The notes under the pieces are model-generated. The model saw only the letters and a list, made by a program, of their open reading frames with translations, had not been told where the DNA came from and did no database searches. This document shows positions 6,689 through 15,592 of a stretch of 64,000 nucleotides of DNA, piece by piece; the stretch's first letter is position 1, and each line of letters begins with the position of its first letter. The stretch is taken from positions 1,550,001 through 1,614,000 of the forward strand of contig NZ_CP047961.1 in the NCBI RefSeq assembly GCF_014279775.1, given 5' to 3'. Position numbers and translations under genes: made by a program. Source of the stretch: Synechococcus sp. PROS-9-1 (GTDB lineage Bacteria; Cyanobacteriota; Cyanobacteriia; PCC-6307; Cyanobiaceae).

Positions 6689-8227
6689 ATGACAAGCAAG
6701 AGCTTGCAAGGCCAGTGGCATCAGGGGAGGACCCTATTGGCAGTTGTGGCCTGCCTCCTCGCCGCACTCGCACTCTTTCCCTTGGGCGGATTAATTGGAG
6801 AGGGAGTCAGAGGCCTCCTTCTTGGTACGGCCAGCCTGGGTGCCGATGGTCTGATCCAAATCCGCGGAACAACCCTCCTGCTGCTTGGCACCGCGAGCCT
6901 CGGAGCCGTTCTTGGTTCAGCGAACGGCTGGCTGCTCGCCAATTGCCGCTTTCCAGGCCGACGCCTTCTTCGGGTTGCCCAACTGCTCCCTCTCGCCAGC
7001 CCTTCGTACCTTCTGGCTGCAACGCTCGTGGACCTGGGCAGCATCCATGGGATCCGAATTCATGGACTGGGTTGGGGGGTGCTGGTCATGGCTTTAAGCA
7101 CCTATCCCTACGTTTTCCTGCTCAGCACTGAAAGCTTCAGCATCTGCGGTCGTCGCCAGCTTGAAGCCTGCCGATGCCTCGGAGTTGGTCCATGGGAAAG
7201 CTTTCGACGCATTGCCCTGCCGATGGCTCTCCCTGCCATCGGAGCCGGAATCGCACTGATGGGAATGGAGGTGGTCAACGAACTTGGGGCCGTTCAACTC
7301 CTAGGCATCCCAAGTCTCTCCGCTGGAATTCTCCAGGCCTGGCAACTCGAAGGAAATCCAGCAGGAGCGGTCGGACTTGCCCTAGTCACACTGATCATCG
7401 TGACGGGACTGTTGATCGGCGAACGCAAACTGCGTCGTCGTAGTCGTCGATGGTCGGAAGGCCTAACGGGTGGAGAATCCCCAAACTGGACTCTCACTGG
7501 AACGAGAGCCTTGGCCGCTCAGGCCTTGGGGTTCATTCCACCGTTTCTGAGCCTTGGCACACCCTTGATCTGGGCCTGCTTGAACCTTGATCAACTTCAA
7601 ACCGGTTTACAGCCAGAGCTGTTTCTGCTGACCTTGCGCAGTCTTGGTCTCGCCCTTGCAGCAGCAGGCTTAGCCGTTGCAGCTGCCTTGCTCCTTGCCA
7701 TCACAAAGCGCTGGACCACGGCCCCTTGGCTGCACAGCCTCACCTTTCTCGCCGGGCTCGGGTACGCGATTCCAGGTGCCGTGCTCGCCCTGGCCTTGCT
7801 CATCATTGGTGGCCCCTGGCAGCTCTCACCCATCCTGCTTTTGCTCTGGGGCTATAGCGATCGTTTCCTTGCTGTTGCCAAAGGGGGCCTTGATGCAGGC
7901 TTAGAACGAATGTCACCAAGCCTTGATGAAGCAGCCACTGGCCTGGGCTGCCGCTGGCCTGATGTGCTCCGTCGCATTCACATTCCCCTGCTGCAAGGAC
8001 CGCTTGCGGTCGGTGCACTCCTGGTCTTCGTGGACACCGTGAAGGAGCTACCTCTGACCTTCGCGCTTCGACCCTTTGATTTCGACACCCTGTCGGTGCG
8101 AGTTTTTCAATACGCGAGCGACGAGCGGCTTGCCGCAGCGCTCTGGCCTGCATTGATGATCCTGGGACTCGGACTGATTGCCGCAGCTGCCCTCGTACCA
8201 GGCCTCGACCACACAACTGAGACTTAA
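6689..8227 (+). CDS. Iron(III)-type ABC transporter permease (fused two-half FutB/ThiP-like)
   Basis: A 512-aa inner-membrane permease with about 12 transmembrane helices in two homologous halves. Each half carries an EAA-type loop that contacts the ATPase: EACRCLGVGPWESFRR near residue 165 and EAATGLGCRWPDVLRR near residue 415. This double-length build is typical of Fe(3+) permeases (FutB/SfuB) and of ThiP. Neither a binding protein nor an ATPase adjoins it, so these must be encoded elsewhere. Iron is the most likely substrate in a marine cyanobacterium, but this is inference. Confidence 0.82.
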   Translation: MTSKSLQGQWHQGRTLLAVVACLLAALALFPLGGLIGEGVRGLLLGTASLGADGLIQIRGTTLLLLGTASLGAVLGSANGWLLANCRFPGRRLLRVAQLLPLASPSYLLAATLVDLGSIHGIRIHGLGWGVLVMALSTYPYVFLLSTESFSICGRRQLEACRCLGVGPWESFRRIALPMALPAIGAGIALMGMEVVNELGAVQLLGIPSLSAGILQAWQLEGNPAGAVGLALVTLIIVTGLLIGERKLRRRSRRWSEGLTGGESPNWTLTGTRALAAQALGFIPPFLSLGTPLIWACLNLDQLQTGLQPELFLLTLRSLGLALAAAGLAVAAALLLAITKRWTTAPWLHSLTFLAGLGYAIPGAVLALALLIIGGPWQLSPILLLLWGYSDRFLAVAKGGLDAGLERMSPSLDEAATGLGCRWPDVLRRIHIPLLQGPLAVGALLVFVDTVKELPLTFALRPFDFDTLSVRVFQYASDERLAAALWPALMILGLGLIAAAALVPGLDHTTET

Positions 8228-8464
8228 TTCTCCGGCAAAGACCGGCAACCAGGGCTACGGCGCGGAGCCAACAAATCCAGCAAATTTCCCAGGATCAAAC
8301 TGAAATTATCGTCACTCACACTCACGAGAGTGCAGCGGCCCTCGCTAACAATCCAAACCCCGTGATCGCTCGTAAGCACCAACCCAAGACGATCATCCGA
8401 TGCCTAGGAAGCAGCTTTTGAAAACCTCCCAGCGCATTGGGAGTTCAGGGAGCTGCCAAACCAT
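8224..8464 (-). pseudogene. Small conserved-looking gene split by a frameshift
   Basis: From ATG at 8464 the frame reads MVWQLPELPMRWEVFKSCFL and stops at TGA after 23 codons. The +1 frame takes over at once (DDRLGLVLTSDHGVWIV...) and runs to TAA at 8224-8226. The downstream part is clearly protein-like (GRCTLVSVSDDNFSLILGNL). The span is 241 bases, one more than a multiple of three. Both pieces together would give a protein of about 79 aa. It may be a pseudogene, a sequencing error, or a +1 frameshift near GGA-TGA at about 8394-8405. I do not recognise the family. Confidence 0.6.
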
Positions 8465-8476
8465 CAGAACAGCCGG

Positions 8477-9412
8477 TTAAACGCGAACCTTTGCCGTCAT
8501 CCAGGCATCACCCTTCACAGCAGCGGCAGCGATCAGATCCGCCATGGTCGCGAGCAATCGGTAGCTGAGTGCCACCGCAAGCAATGGCGCCTCCGGCACA
8601 ATCGTTCCCATACGAAACAGCAGAACCGCCTCAAACACCCCCAAACCACCTGGAGCAGCAGGAACAACAAGACCAGCCGTCCAGGCAAGGGCAAAGGCCG
8701 CAAGCCAAAGACCCAGAGGCTGCCCAGCCAAGAGTCCGAACGTTTGCAAGCAACACCAAAAACCGGCAAATCGACAGAGCACAAACAGCAGTTCAGAGAC
8801 CAAGGGCCACCAGGGGTATGACGTTCTGCCGCTGCCCAATTCCTCATCCTCAATGGAGGTCGTACCCCCCGGATCCACGCGATTGAGCTGGCGCAACTTG
8901 CTGGTCTCCAACCGACGCAACAAAGGCTCACGCCAACGCGGCAACAGCAGCGCGGAAGGGAGAACACAGAGCAACGCCAAACCGTTTTGAAACCCACCGA
9001 ACGGCACCCAAAGCAGGGCGGCAACGGCCATCACCATCGGCTCCATCAGCACCGATACCAAAGCCTTGCCACCACCAAGATCAGGCTGCAGAGCACGAAA
9101 ACGATCGAGGAAATGCCAGATGCCACCCGGCAAATATTTGAGCAAGTTGCTTCGCAGATAAAGCGGCACCAAAGCCAAGCGGCCCGGCCGATGTCCGAGC
9201 CAAACCACCAAAACCTTCCAAGCCAGAGCATTGACCACCAAGCTGAGCCAACTCAAACCAAGCCCCAACAACAACCAACACCATCCCTGTGGGCTGATCG
9301 TGAGGGCGCGCAATCCTGTGGCATGGCTTGCCAGCGCCACACCCACAAAGGCGAGGGTCAGCAGGGTGATCCAAAGGCGTAAACCACCAGGCAAAGAAAG
9401 CCGTTTCAGCAC
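8477..9412 (-). CDS. Lysylphosphatidylglycerol synthase-type membrane protein (UPF0104)
   Basis: Integral membrane protein of 311 aa with about eight hydrophobic helices. The pattern (long N-terminal helix pair, LRSNLLKYLPGGIWHFLDR, and late VVPAAPGGLGVFEAVLL) matches the transmembrane part of MprF/AglD-like proteins. No aminoacyl-transferase domain is present, so a flippase or lipid-related role is more likely than lysyl transfer. The start overlaps the larC stop by 7 bases; the genes from 11928 down to 8477 form one minus-strand operon. Confidence 0.8.
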   Translation of the reverse strand: MLKRLSLPGGLRLWITLLTLAFVGVALASHATGLRALTISPQGWCWLLLGLGLSWLSLVVNALAWKVLVVWLGHRPGRLALVPLYLRSNLLKYLPGGIWHFLDRFRALQPDLGGGKALVSVLMEPMVMAVAALLWVPFGGFQNGLALLCVLPSALLLPRWREPLLRRLETSKLRQLNRVDPGGTTSIEDEELGSGRTSYPWWPLVSELLFVLCRFAGFWCCLQTFGLLAGQPLGLWLAAFALAWTAGLVVPAAPGGLGVFEAVLLFRMGTIVPEAPLLAVALSYRLLATMADLIAAAAVKGDAWMTAKVRV

Positions 9413-10617
9413 TGCCAGTCCTCCTCGGGCACAAAAGCATCAGCCTCGAGAGAGAGGCGGTTACGAAGTTCCATCACGCTGAGACCAGCCTCAGCAGACA
9501 CACGCTGGAGCTCATCTTGCTCCCACTTGAGAGTGAAGGTCCCATCTGGACGGCGAGTCTGCTTGGCGCGAATCATGCCCCAAGGGGTTGCACTTGCCCC
9601 ACAACGACGGGGCAGCACCCAGCGCCCCTGTTCGCGCTCCCTTAAGCCGATGGTTGGACTATGGCGCCACCACACCTCCCGCAAGGCAGCAGCCTGATCT
9701 GGCGTTGTAAGGGCGATCACCGAAGTACCAGGCCTTTGCTTTTTCATCAACACGGCTCCCTGAACCACATCCAACGCGCCAGCTAAACGAAGGTGCTGAG
9801 CCAGGCTTGCCAGCTCTTCGGCAGTGGCGTCGTCAATCCAGGCCTCCTGCACCACAAGTTCCTGCCAACAAGGCTCTGTTCTGCTCGCCTCACGAATACG
9901 GATCAAGCGCAGCAGGTTGGGACGATCCAAACAGCGATGGCCGAGGCCAATGCCTACAGCTTCAACCTCCATTCTTGAGGGGCGTTGGAAGTGATCCGCC
10001 AACACAGCCACCAAGGCCAACCCGGTAGGGGTGGTGAGCTCAGCAGCAGGAAGATCCTCCCCGGTGAGGAGCGGCAGCTGATGACGCTTTGCCAATTCGA
10101 GTACCGCCGGCACCGGAACAGGAAGCACCCCATGGGCCGTCGTCACTCGACCATGGCCGGTGGGAGGGGCTGTGCAATAAATCGAATCAGGGGAAAGGTT
10201 CTCGATGCCAGCGCAGACGCCGATCACATCAACCAAGCTGTCGATCGCGCCAATCTCATGGAAGTGAACTTGATCAGGGGCACAACCGTGCACCGTGGCT
10301 TCCGCATCAGCCAGGGCCTGAAACACCTGCAACACCTTTGTCTTTAGGGAAGGTGACAGCAACGCCTCCGAGATCAAAGAGCGCAGATCTAACCAGCGAC
10401 GATGGGGAGGGTTGGGTTCCTCGCTGCTCACCGTGAGCCGAAGCCCACGCAATCCACCACTCTGAGCTTCCTCAACGTTGAGTCCATAGGCCTTGGCGAG
10501 ACCAAGAGCTTGCAAGGGCTCATGCAAAACCGACTCCGGCACTCCTAAATCCAGGACTGCCGACAACAACATGTCCCCGGCAAGACCCGTTGGGCAATCA
10601 ATCACCAGTGCACTCAT
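9406..10617 (-). CDS. larC: Nickel-pincer cofactor insertion protein LarC
   Basis: A 403-aa protein of the LarC/DUF111 family, which inserts nickel into the pyridinium-bisthiocarboxylate pincer cofactor of lactate racemase-like enzymes in a CTP-dependent step. The family start is clear (DCPTGLAGDMLLSAVLDLG), with VHFHEIGAIDSLVDVIG and the APPTGHGRVTTAHGVLPVP segment. It is a single uninterrupted frame. LarB and LarE homologs are not in this window. Overlaps the upstream protease-like gene by 4 bases. Confidence 0.88.
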   Translation of the reverse strand: MSALVIDCPTGLAGDMLLSAVLDLGVPESVLHEPLQALGLAKAYGLNVEEAQSGGLRGLRLTVSSEEPNPPHRRWLDLRSLISEALLSPSLKTKVLQVFQALADAEATVHGCAPDQVHFHEIGAIDSLVDVIGVCAGIENLSPDSIYCTAPPTGHGRVTTAHGVLPVPVPAVLELAKRHQLPLLTGEDLPAAELTTPTGLALVAVLADHFQRPSRMEVEAVGIGLGHRCLDRPNLLRLIRIREASRTEPCWQELVVQEAWIDDATAEELASLAQHLRLAGALDVVQGAVLMKKQRPGTSVIALTTPDQAAALREVWWRHSPTIGLREREQGRWVLPRRCGASATPWGMIRAKQTRRPDGTFTLKWEQDELQRVSAEAGLSVMELRNRLSLEADAFVPEEDWQC

Positions 10618-11252
10618 GCTGGGTCTAGAGGCATGCCGTCCAACAGCCTGTTGGCAATCGATTCGATCTCAGTGCGTCGCGAACGCAAAAGCTGCTCCAC
10701 CTCACGTCGGGCCCGGCGTTGCTCTCGCTGAGCCGTATCAACATCTTGTCCAGACACACCCCAGATGCGTCCCAACAGAGCCCTGTCATCTTCCCCTCCT
10801 TGAGGGGGTCCCTCGAGCAGCGTTTCCGCAGCCATTCCGGCCTGAAGAACCCGGCTCCAGCGACGCAAGTCTTCTAGAGACAAACGGGCCCGATCCGGTA
10901 GAGCAAATTCGGTGACACCATTGCAGCGCAACCCCGCCTGAAGACAACCACGGGTTCCAACAAGAACCCGTTTGACCTCAAGATTTTCCTCTTGAGCAAC
11001 CAACCAGTGACCAGCCTCGTGAAACGCAACTCTGCGCAATCTGTTGCGTCCACCGGGCAGTGATTCCGCCAAAAGGTGGCCTCCCATCCCGTTGAACTGA
11101 GCTGCATCAACGGTGAGGCCCAAGAGTGCACCTCCCAACCCGAGAGCAATCCATGCCGTCGACAGTCCGATCAGTGGTCCAAACACAGCCAAACCGGTGG
11201 CACTGGCCACCGCGACACCGGCAGTGGTGTTGAAGGTGGGGGAAGAGGGCAT
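10614..11252 (-). CDS. M41/FtsH-type zinc peptidase-like membrane protein without AAA domain
   Basis: ATG at 11252 gives 212 aa and avoids overlap with the upstream gene, whose stop is at 11257. Two hydrophobic segments (ASATGLAVFGPLIGL and AWIALGLGGALLGLTVD) anchor it. The zinc motif HEAGH follows in the context RRVAFHEAGHWLVAQEENL. The C-terminal half (WSRVLQAGMAAETLLEG...DDRALLGRIWG) resembles the M41 peptidase helices of FtsH. No ATPase domain is present. Such FtsH-like peptidase proteins occur in cyanobacteria and chloroplasts. Overlaps larC by 4 bases. Confidence 0.75.
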   Translation of the reverse strand: MPSSPTFNTTAGVAVASATGLAVFGPLIGLSTAWIALGLGGALLGLTVDAAQFNGMGGHLLAESLPGGRNRLRRVAFHEAGHWLVAQEENLEVKRVLVGTRGCLQAGLRCNGVTEFALPDRARLSLEDLRRWSRVLQAGMAAETLLEGPPQGGEDDRALLGRIWGVSGQDVDTAQREQRRARREVEQLLRSRRTEIESIANRLLDGMPLDPA

Positions 11253-11256
11253 CAGC

Positions 11257-11928
11257 TCAGGTCTTGGCAGGTCGGGGGCGAGCACCTCCCTTACGGGCTC
11301 CCTCCCGGCCTTTTCCGCCTCGCGTTGGCATCGGTGCAATCACTTCAACCCCCTCAACGGCGAGGAGCTGTCCTTGACGGCGCACATCCAAGCTCACGAA
11401 ATGCCTTAGATGCTCGAGGGGGAGCTCTCCTGTGAGCTGCACTTTGAACGGCAAAGGACGGAATCCATCTGCTCGAGGCAGCTGCCGCACCTTCACGACG
11501 AGCTCATTGGCTTCTGGCTTTGTGAAAATCAATTCGCCGCGAATCGAGAAAAAGTCGTCGCCTTCTGGAAGTTGATCCGCGGAACCCTGGGCTTCTGAGC
11601 CTTCGGCATCCACGGCCTCGATCTCCGAGGCCTCCGCTGTCGCCAACGTGCTTGGCTCCCAAATTCCTGCAATTTGGAGATGCAGCTGCTCAGACTCACG
11701 GCAGCGGGGGTACACCACCCACAGGTGAGGCGTTGTCATATCGAGATGACGACGCATGAGGGTAAGCATCCTGCCAAGAACAACAGCCTCTAATTCATTG
11801 CCATCGGAATCGATCAAGACTCCCCGGGTCAGCTGATCGTCAGATTCCGGTCGATAGATGCCCCTAACAACACCGATCGCCCGGTACTGGAGGGGTTCTG
11901 TAACCGGGGAAATCGGATGGTCGCGCAT
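11257..11928 (-). CDS. Conserved cyanobacterial hypothetical protein (223 aa)
   Basis: Soluble protein with no signal peptide or membrane helix. The N-terminal part (YRAIGVVRGIYRPESDDQLTRG) and the central part (FSIRGELIFTKPEANELVVK) are beta-rich. A Ser/Glu-rich linker separates them, and the C-terminus is a basic Gly/Arg/Pro tail (about residues 205-223) that may bind nucleic acid. It is the first gene of the minus-strand operon that includes larC. Function not known to me. Confidence 0.75.
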   Translation of the reverse strand: MRDHPISPVTEPLQYRAIGVVRGIYRPESDDQLTRGVLIDSDGNELEAVVLGRMLTLMRRHLDMTTPHLWVVYPRCRESEQLHLQIAGIWEPSTLATAEASEIEAVDAEGSEAQGSADQLPEGDDFFSIRGELIFTKPEANELVVKVRQLPRADGFRPLPFKVQLTGELPLEHLRHFVSLDVRRQGQLLAVEGVEVIAPMPTRGGKGREGARKGGARPRPAKT

Positions 11929-12057
11929 TGCTGTGAGTGGCTTCCATTTGCCTGTAAGGACTCTAGCCAGCTCGGGGGATTCGATTCACAGTGGTCTAAG
12001 CACTCCCCAACCAGATTGCCCGGCGCTAACCGACTACAGGCGGTTCGAGATCGATGG

Positions 12058-12825
12058 ATGATCGGATTGGGACTTCCTTTGGCCCTGATCACAGGCTGGT
12101 TAGTAGCCCAATCACTCAATCAAGCTCCAAAGGCAAATCAACAGATCAATCACCAGCTGCAGTCCCGCGTCAAGCCTGTCGAACATCCAGCCAAGACAAA
12201 GGCTCCTCAAACCATTGAGCCAGAGCAAAAGCTTGAGCAACTCGCCCTCTCCCATCCACGCGAGTGGCGTTGGCGCTTGCTCCTGGCCCAAATGAAGCTC
12301 CAACGAGGTGATCGCAATGGAGCAGGGCGTGAGCTCATCACCCTTCAAGCCCTATGGCCCAATCGCTCAGAAGTAAAGAACCTCCAACTGATCTTGGATA
12401 TGGGAACAAAGCGGCAGGCCTCCGCTTTGGAACAGACAAGCGATCGTTTCAAGCAAGCCCCCAAAGGTCAACGACTCTCTCTTGGATTGCGCCTTGCTGA
12501 TCTGCAACGTCTCTCCGGACAAGACATCGCAGCCATCGCCACCTACCGCCTCATTGCCACAGAATCTCCAGAGAGGGTGCAACCTCTTTTGGCCCTTGCC
12601 CTTCTCCATCGAGACAAGGGACAGAGACAGCTATCGCAAAAGGTATTGCTCAGTGTCCGAAACCGTCTTTCAGTCAATAAACAGGACAAGCAAGCCCTCG
12701 ATCAGCTAGCGGTGCGCTGGCAACTTGATTCCTTCCGAAAGGGAGAGGACAGAACGCCAACACGTCGCGCAACCGTGCTGCCCCCGCCTCCTAAGGCGCG
12801 GGTTGAGACGATTCCAAAGCCTTAA
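12058..12825 (+). CDS. Membrane-anchored TPR-like protein
   Basis: ATG at 12058 is chosen because residues 3-17 then form an N-terminal membrane anchor (LGLPLALITGWLVAQSL); the frame upstream to 11917 has no such feature. The mature part of the 255-aa protein is helical with tetratricopeptide-like helix pairs (WRWRLLLAQMKLQRGDRNGAG; LRLADLQRLSGQDIAAIATY). A Pro-rich, basic tail ends it. Such proteins usually act as periplasmic scaffolds. Its 3' end overlaps the convergent gene at 12791 by 35 bases. Confidence 0.7.
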   Translation: MIGLGLPLALITGWLVAQSLNQAPKANQQINHQLQSRVKPVEHPAKTKAPQTIEPEQKLEQLALSHPREWRWRLLLAQMKLQRGDRNGAGRELITLQALWPNRSEVKNLQLILDMGTKRQASALEQTSDRFKQAPKGQRLSLGLRLADLQRLSGQDIAAIATYRLIATESPERVQPLLALALLHRDKGQRQLSQKVLLSVRNRLSVNKQDKQALDQLAVRWQLDSFRKGEDRTPTRRATVLPPPPKARVETIPKP

Positions 12826-13111
12826 GCGCCGCATCGATGGCGTCGGCGGGAGGTGTGGCGTCATTCATCGCATTGGCCCTGCGCAAACGATTCATCAAGT
12901 CCATAGGATTGGTGGCATCAAGCACCGACTCCTGGTCGTTCTGGCCTGGCACGGTCTGGAACACATCACGCTGCTGGGGAGACTGATAGCCGCTTCCCAT
13001 CGGGCTTTCCTGAGCCAAAACCTCTACGGAGGTGAGCAGCGACATCGCACTGATGAGCCCAAGAAGATGAGGTCTTAACGCGGTAAGCGTTGGCACGTTC
13101 TCAGCTCCCAA
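12791..13111 (-). CDS. Secreted small hypothetical protein
   Basis: A 106-aa protein with an N-terminal signal segment (LLGLISAMSLLTSVEVLAQE) and a polar mature part rich in Asn, Asp and Gln, ending in an Ala-rich helix (ADAIDAALKALESSQPAP). No known domain. It converges with and overlaps the TPR-like gene. Function unknown. Confidence 0.6.
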   Translation of the reverse strand: MGAENVPTLTALRPHLLGLISAMSLLTSVEVLAQESPMGSGYQSPQQRDVFQTVPGQNDQESVLDATNPMDLMNRLRRANAMNDATPPADAIDAALKALESSQPAP

Positions 13112-13156
13112 ACAACGGCCTGATGCTAAGGGTCACCTTCAGAAGCCGCATCATCC

Positions 13157-13981
13157 GTGCAAATCGCCAGCTGGAATGTCAATTCCGTGCGAACCCGACT
13201 GGATCATGTCCTGAATTGGCTTGAACACTCGGAGGTAGACCTGCTGGCATTGCAGGAAACCAAGGTGGATGATCCTCAATTTCCGCTAGAGCCTTTTCGC
13301 CAGAGGGGATATCAAGTTCAGTTTTACGGACAGAAGGCCTACAACGGCGTTGCACTGATCAGTCGCACACCCGTTGAAGACGTGCGCATGGGTTTCAGTG
13401 CAGAGCTCATTGACGATGTACAAGCCGAAGAGCTTAGTGCTCAAAAGCGCGTCATCAGCGCACTCATCGATGGCGTTCGAGTGGTGAATTTGTACGTCCC
13501 CAATGGATCGAGTCTCAGCTCGGATAAATACAGTTACAAACTCACCTGGCTGTCCTGTCTGGAGCGCTACCTCAGGGCCATTGAAACCAGAGATGAACCG
13601 CTGTGCGTGGTGGGAGATTTCAATATCGGTCTTGAAGCGAGAGACCTCCCTGATCCGGATCGTTTGTCCGGGGGGATCATGGCTTCAGATCGCGAACGGG
13701 ACGCGTTAAGAGCGGCCTTAGGTCCTGATCTTCAGGACGCCTTTCGTCTGTTTGAACCGAACAGCGGCCATTGGAGCTGGTGGGATTACCGCAGTGGCGC
13801 TTGGGACCGAGATCGTGGCTGGAGAATCGATCACGTGTATCTCGATGAAACGCTTCGGGAGCTCGCGCGAAGCTGTTCGATCGACAAACAGGAACGGGGA
13901 CGGATCCAACCCAGCGACCACGCACCTGTGGTGGTTGACCTGGCCTGGGAGTTAGAGGACGACGAAGAGGCTGAGGACTGA
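13157..13981 (+). CDS. xth: Exodeoxyribonuclease III (AP endonuclease)
   Basis: Mg-dependent enzyme that cuts DNA at abasic sites and has 3'-5' exonuclease activity in base-excision repair. The start is GTG at 13157 (MQIASWNVNSVRTRL). The family motifs are complete: LALQETKVDD with the metal-binding Glu, the conserved Tyr in VNLYVPNGSS, VVGDFNIG with the Asp-Asn pair, and the terminal SDHAPVVVDL His/Asp. Length 274 aa is normal. It ends 3 bases before the convergent glcD stop. Confidence 0.95.
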   Translation: MQIASWNVNSVRTRLDHVLNWLEHSEVDLLALQETKVDDPQFPLEPFRQRGYQVQFYGQKAYNGVALISRTPVEDVRMGFSAELIDDVQAEELSAQKRVISALIDGVRVVNLYVPNGSSLSSDKYSYKLTWLSCLERYLRAIETRDEPLCVVGDFNIGLEARDLPDPDRLSGGIMASDRERDALRAALGPDLQDAFRLFEPNSGHWSWWDYRSGAWDRDRGWRIDHVYLDETLRELARSCSIDKQERGRIQPSDHAPVVVDLAWELEDDEEAED

Positions 13982-13983
13982 TT

Positions 13984-15501
13984 TCAATACACAATTGCTT
14001 CTTCGGGAAGCGATTGTCCTTCTGCCTGCAACTGCACGGAACGTCGCATCGACTCGCCGCAGCTCTGTGGTGTGGGGAAAATTTTTCCGGGATTGGCACG
14101 ACCAAGCGGATCAAAAGCAAGCCGAACCCATTGCATGCTGACCAGATCGTCAGCGCTGAACATTTGGTCGAGATAACAGCGCTTATCGCTGCCAACGCCG
14201 TGTTCACCGCTGATGCTGCCACCCACCTCAAGGCAAAGATGCATGATCGCGCCTCCGAGTGCCTTCACCCTTTCATTCACACCCTGTTCTGATGCGCGAT
14301 ACAGGATCAACGGATGCAGGTTGCCATCACCGGCATGAAACACATTCGCCACCACCAGACCATGTTCCGCACTGAGCTGATCGATGGCCTTGAGAACCCT
14401 CGGGAGAGCCGTACGCGGCACCACGCCGTCTTGGAGGTAATAGCTGGGATATTGCCTGCCAAGCGCAGAAATGGCACTTTTACGTCCTTTCCAGAGACGG
14501 GCGCGATCTTCTTCACTCCAGGCTTCACGGATATCGCCCGCCCCAGCCTCTCGACAGAGAGCCGAGGTGACTGTGACTGCTTGCTTGACCTCCGGTTCCT
14601 GGCCATCCAGCTCAATCAATAAAACAGCTCCAGCCTCCGGCGGATATTCCTCTTCTCCAAACGCTTCATTCACCGCTTTGATGCAGGTTTGATCCATGAT
14701 TTCCAGCCCAGCCGGTAACACCCCAGCGCGAGTGATCAAGCGCACAGCCTCTCCAGCGGCCTGCATGGAAGGAAAATCTGCCAGCAACACGCCCACGGCA
14801 TCCGGAGCATGCAACAAGCGAAGCGTGATCGCCGTGGCAATTCCGAGCGTTCCCTCACTCCCAATAAACACGCCCCGCAGATCGAGCTCAGCCGCATCGC
14901 ATAACGAGGTTCCAAGGCGCGTGGGTGTGCCATCCGGCAGCACAACATCCAAGGCGAGCACATGGTTGCTGGTGACGCCGTACTTCAAGCAATGCACACC
15001 GCCTGAATTTTCAGCGATATTGCCGCCGATGCTGCAGACCACCTGACTCGAAGGATCTGGGGCGTAATAAAAGCCATCACCAACGACGGCACGACTCACC
15101 CAACTGTTGATCACACCGGGCTCCACCGTGATCGTCTGATTCTCGAGATCAATCTTGAGAATTCGGCGCATGCGACTGGTCACGACCAGAAGCGCTTCTT
15201 GCTCCACCAATGCACCGCCTGAAAGCCCAGTGCCACTCCCTCGAGCCACAAAAGGAATGCCCTGGCGGTGGCAACACGCCAAGATTTTGGCCACCTGATC
15301 GGCCGTTTCTGGCAAGACCGCAAGCTTCGGCATGTGGCGATCCATGGTGAGACCATCACAGTCGTAAGACAACAATTCCTGCCGCTTCGCGACGACTGAC
15401 TTCGAGGGGAGGAACCCCCTCAACTCCCGCTCAAGCGCTGGCCAGTCGTAGTTCACTAATGACGTGCCGAACTGAAGCAACCTAGGCAGCTTTGTGATCA
15501 A
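13984..15501 (-). CDS. glcD: Glycolate oxidase FAD-linked subunit GlcD
   Basis: FAD enzyme of 505 aa that oxidises glycolate to glyoxylate in photorespiration. The FAD-binding domain is evident (PFVARGSGTGLSGGAL near residue 90; SSQVVCSIGGNIAENSGG near 150; GSEGTLGIATAITLRLL). The C-terminal cap has the NVFHAGDGNLHP motif and SGEHGVGSDKRCYL. The related D-lactate dehydrogenases share these motifs, so glycolate is inferred from cyanobacterial metabolism. GlcE and GlcF are not neighbours. Divergent from hemL, with the two starts 91 bases apart. Confidence 0.9.
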   Translation of the reverse strand: MITKLPRLLQFGTSLVNYDWPALERELRGFLPSKSVVAKRQELLSYDCDGLTMDRHMPKLAVLPETADQVAKILACCHRQGIPFVARGSGTGLSGGALVEQEALLVVTSRMRRILKIDLENQTITVEPGVINSWVSRAVVGDGFYYAPDPSSQVVCSIGGNIAENSGGVHCLKYGVTSNHVLALDVVLPDGTPTRLGTSLCDAAELDLRGVFIGSEGTLGIATAITLRLLHAPDAVGVLLADFPSMQAAGEAVRLITRAGVLPAGLEIMDQTCIKAVNEAFGEEEYPPEAGAVLLIELDGQEPEVKQAVTVTSALCREAGAGDIREAWSEEDRARLWKGRKSAISALGRQYPSYYLQDGVVPRTALPRVLKAIDQLSAEHGLVVANVFHAGDGNLHPLILYRASEQGVNERVKALGGAIMHLCLEVGGSISGEHGVGSDKRCYLDQMFSADDLVSMQWVRLAFDPLGRANPGKIFPTPQSCGESMRRSVQLQAEGQSLPEEAIVY

Positions 15502-15592
15502 TTCTTAGGCTTCAACTACAGAAAAAACACATCGGGCCGATCTTGGGTCAAGATGTTGCACGGTTTGCAACTGCCCTTTGGCTCCCGTCCCC

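Noticed and set aside
6673-7131. Long frame overlapping the start of the permease
   Set aside because: Overlaps the ABC permease in another frame and has biased, non-protein-like composition.
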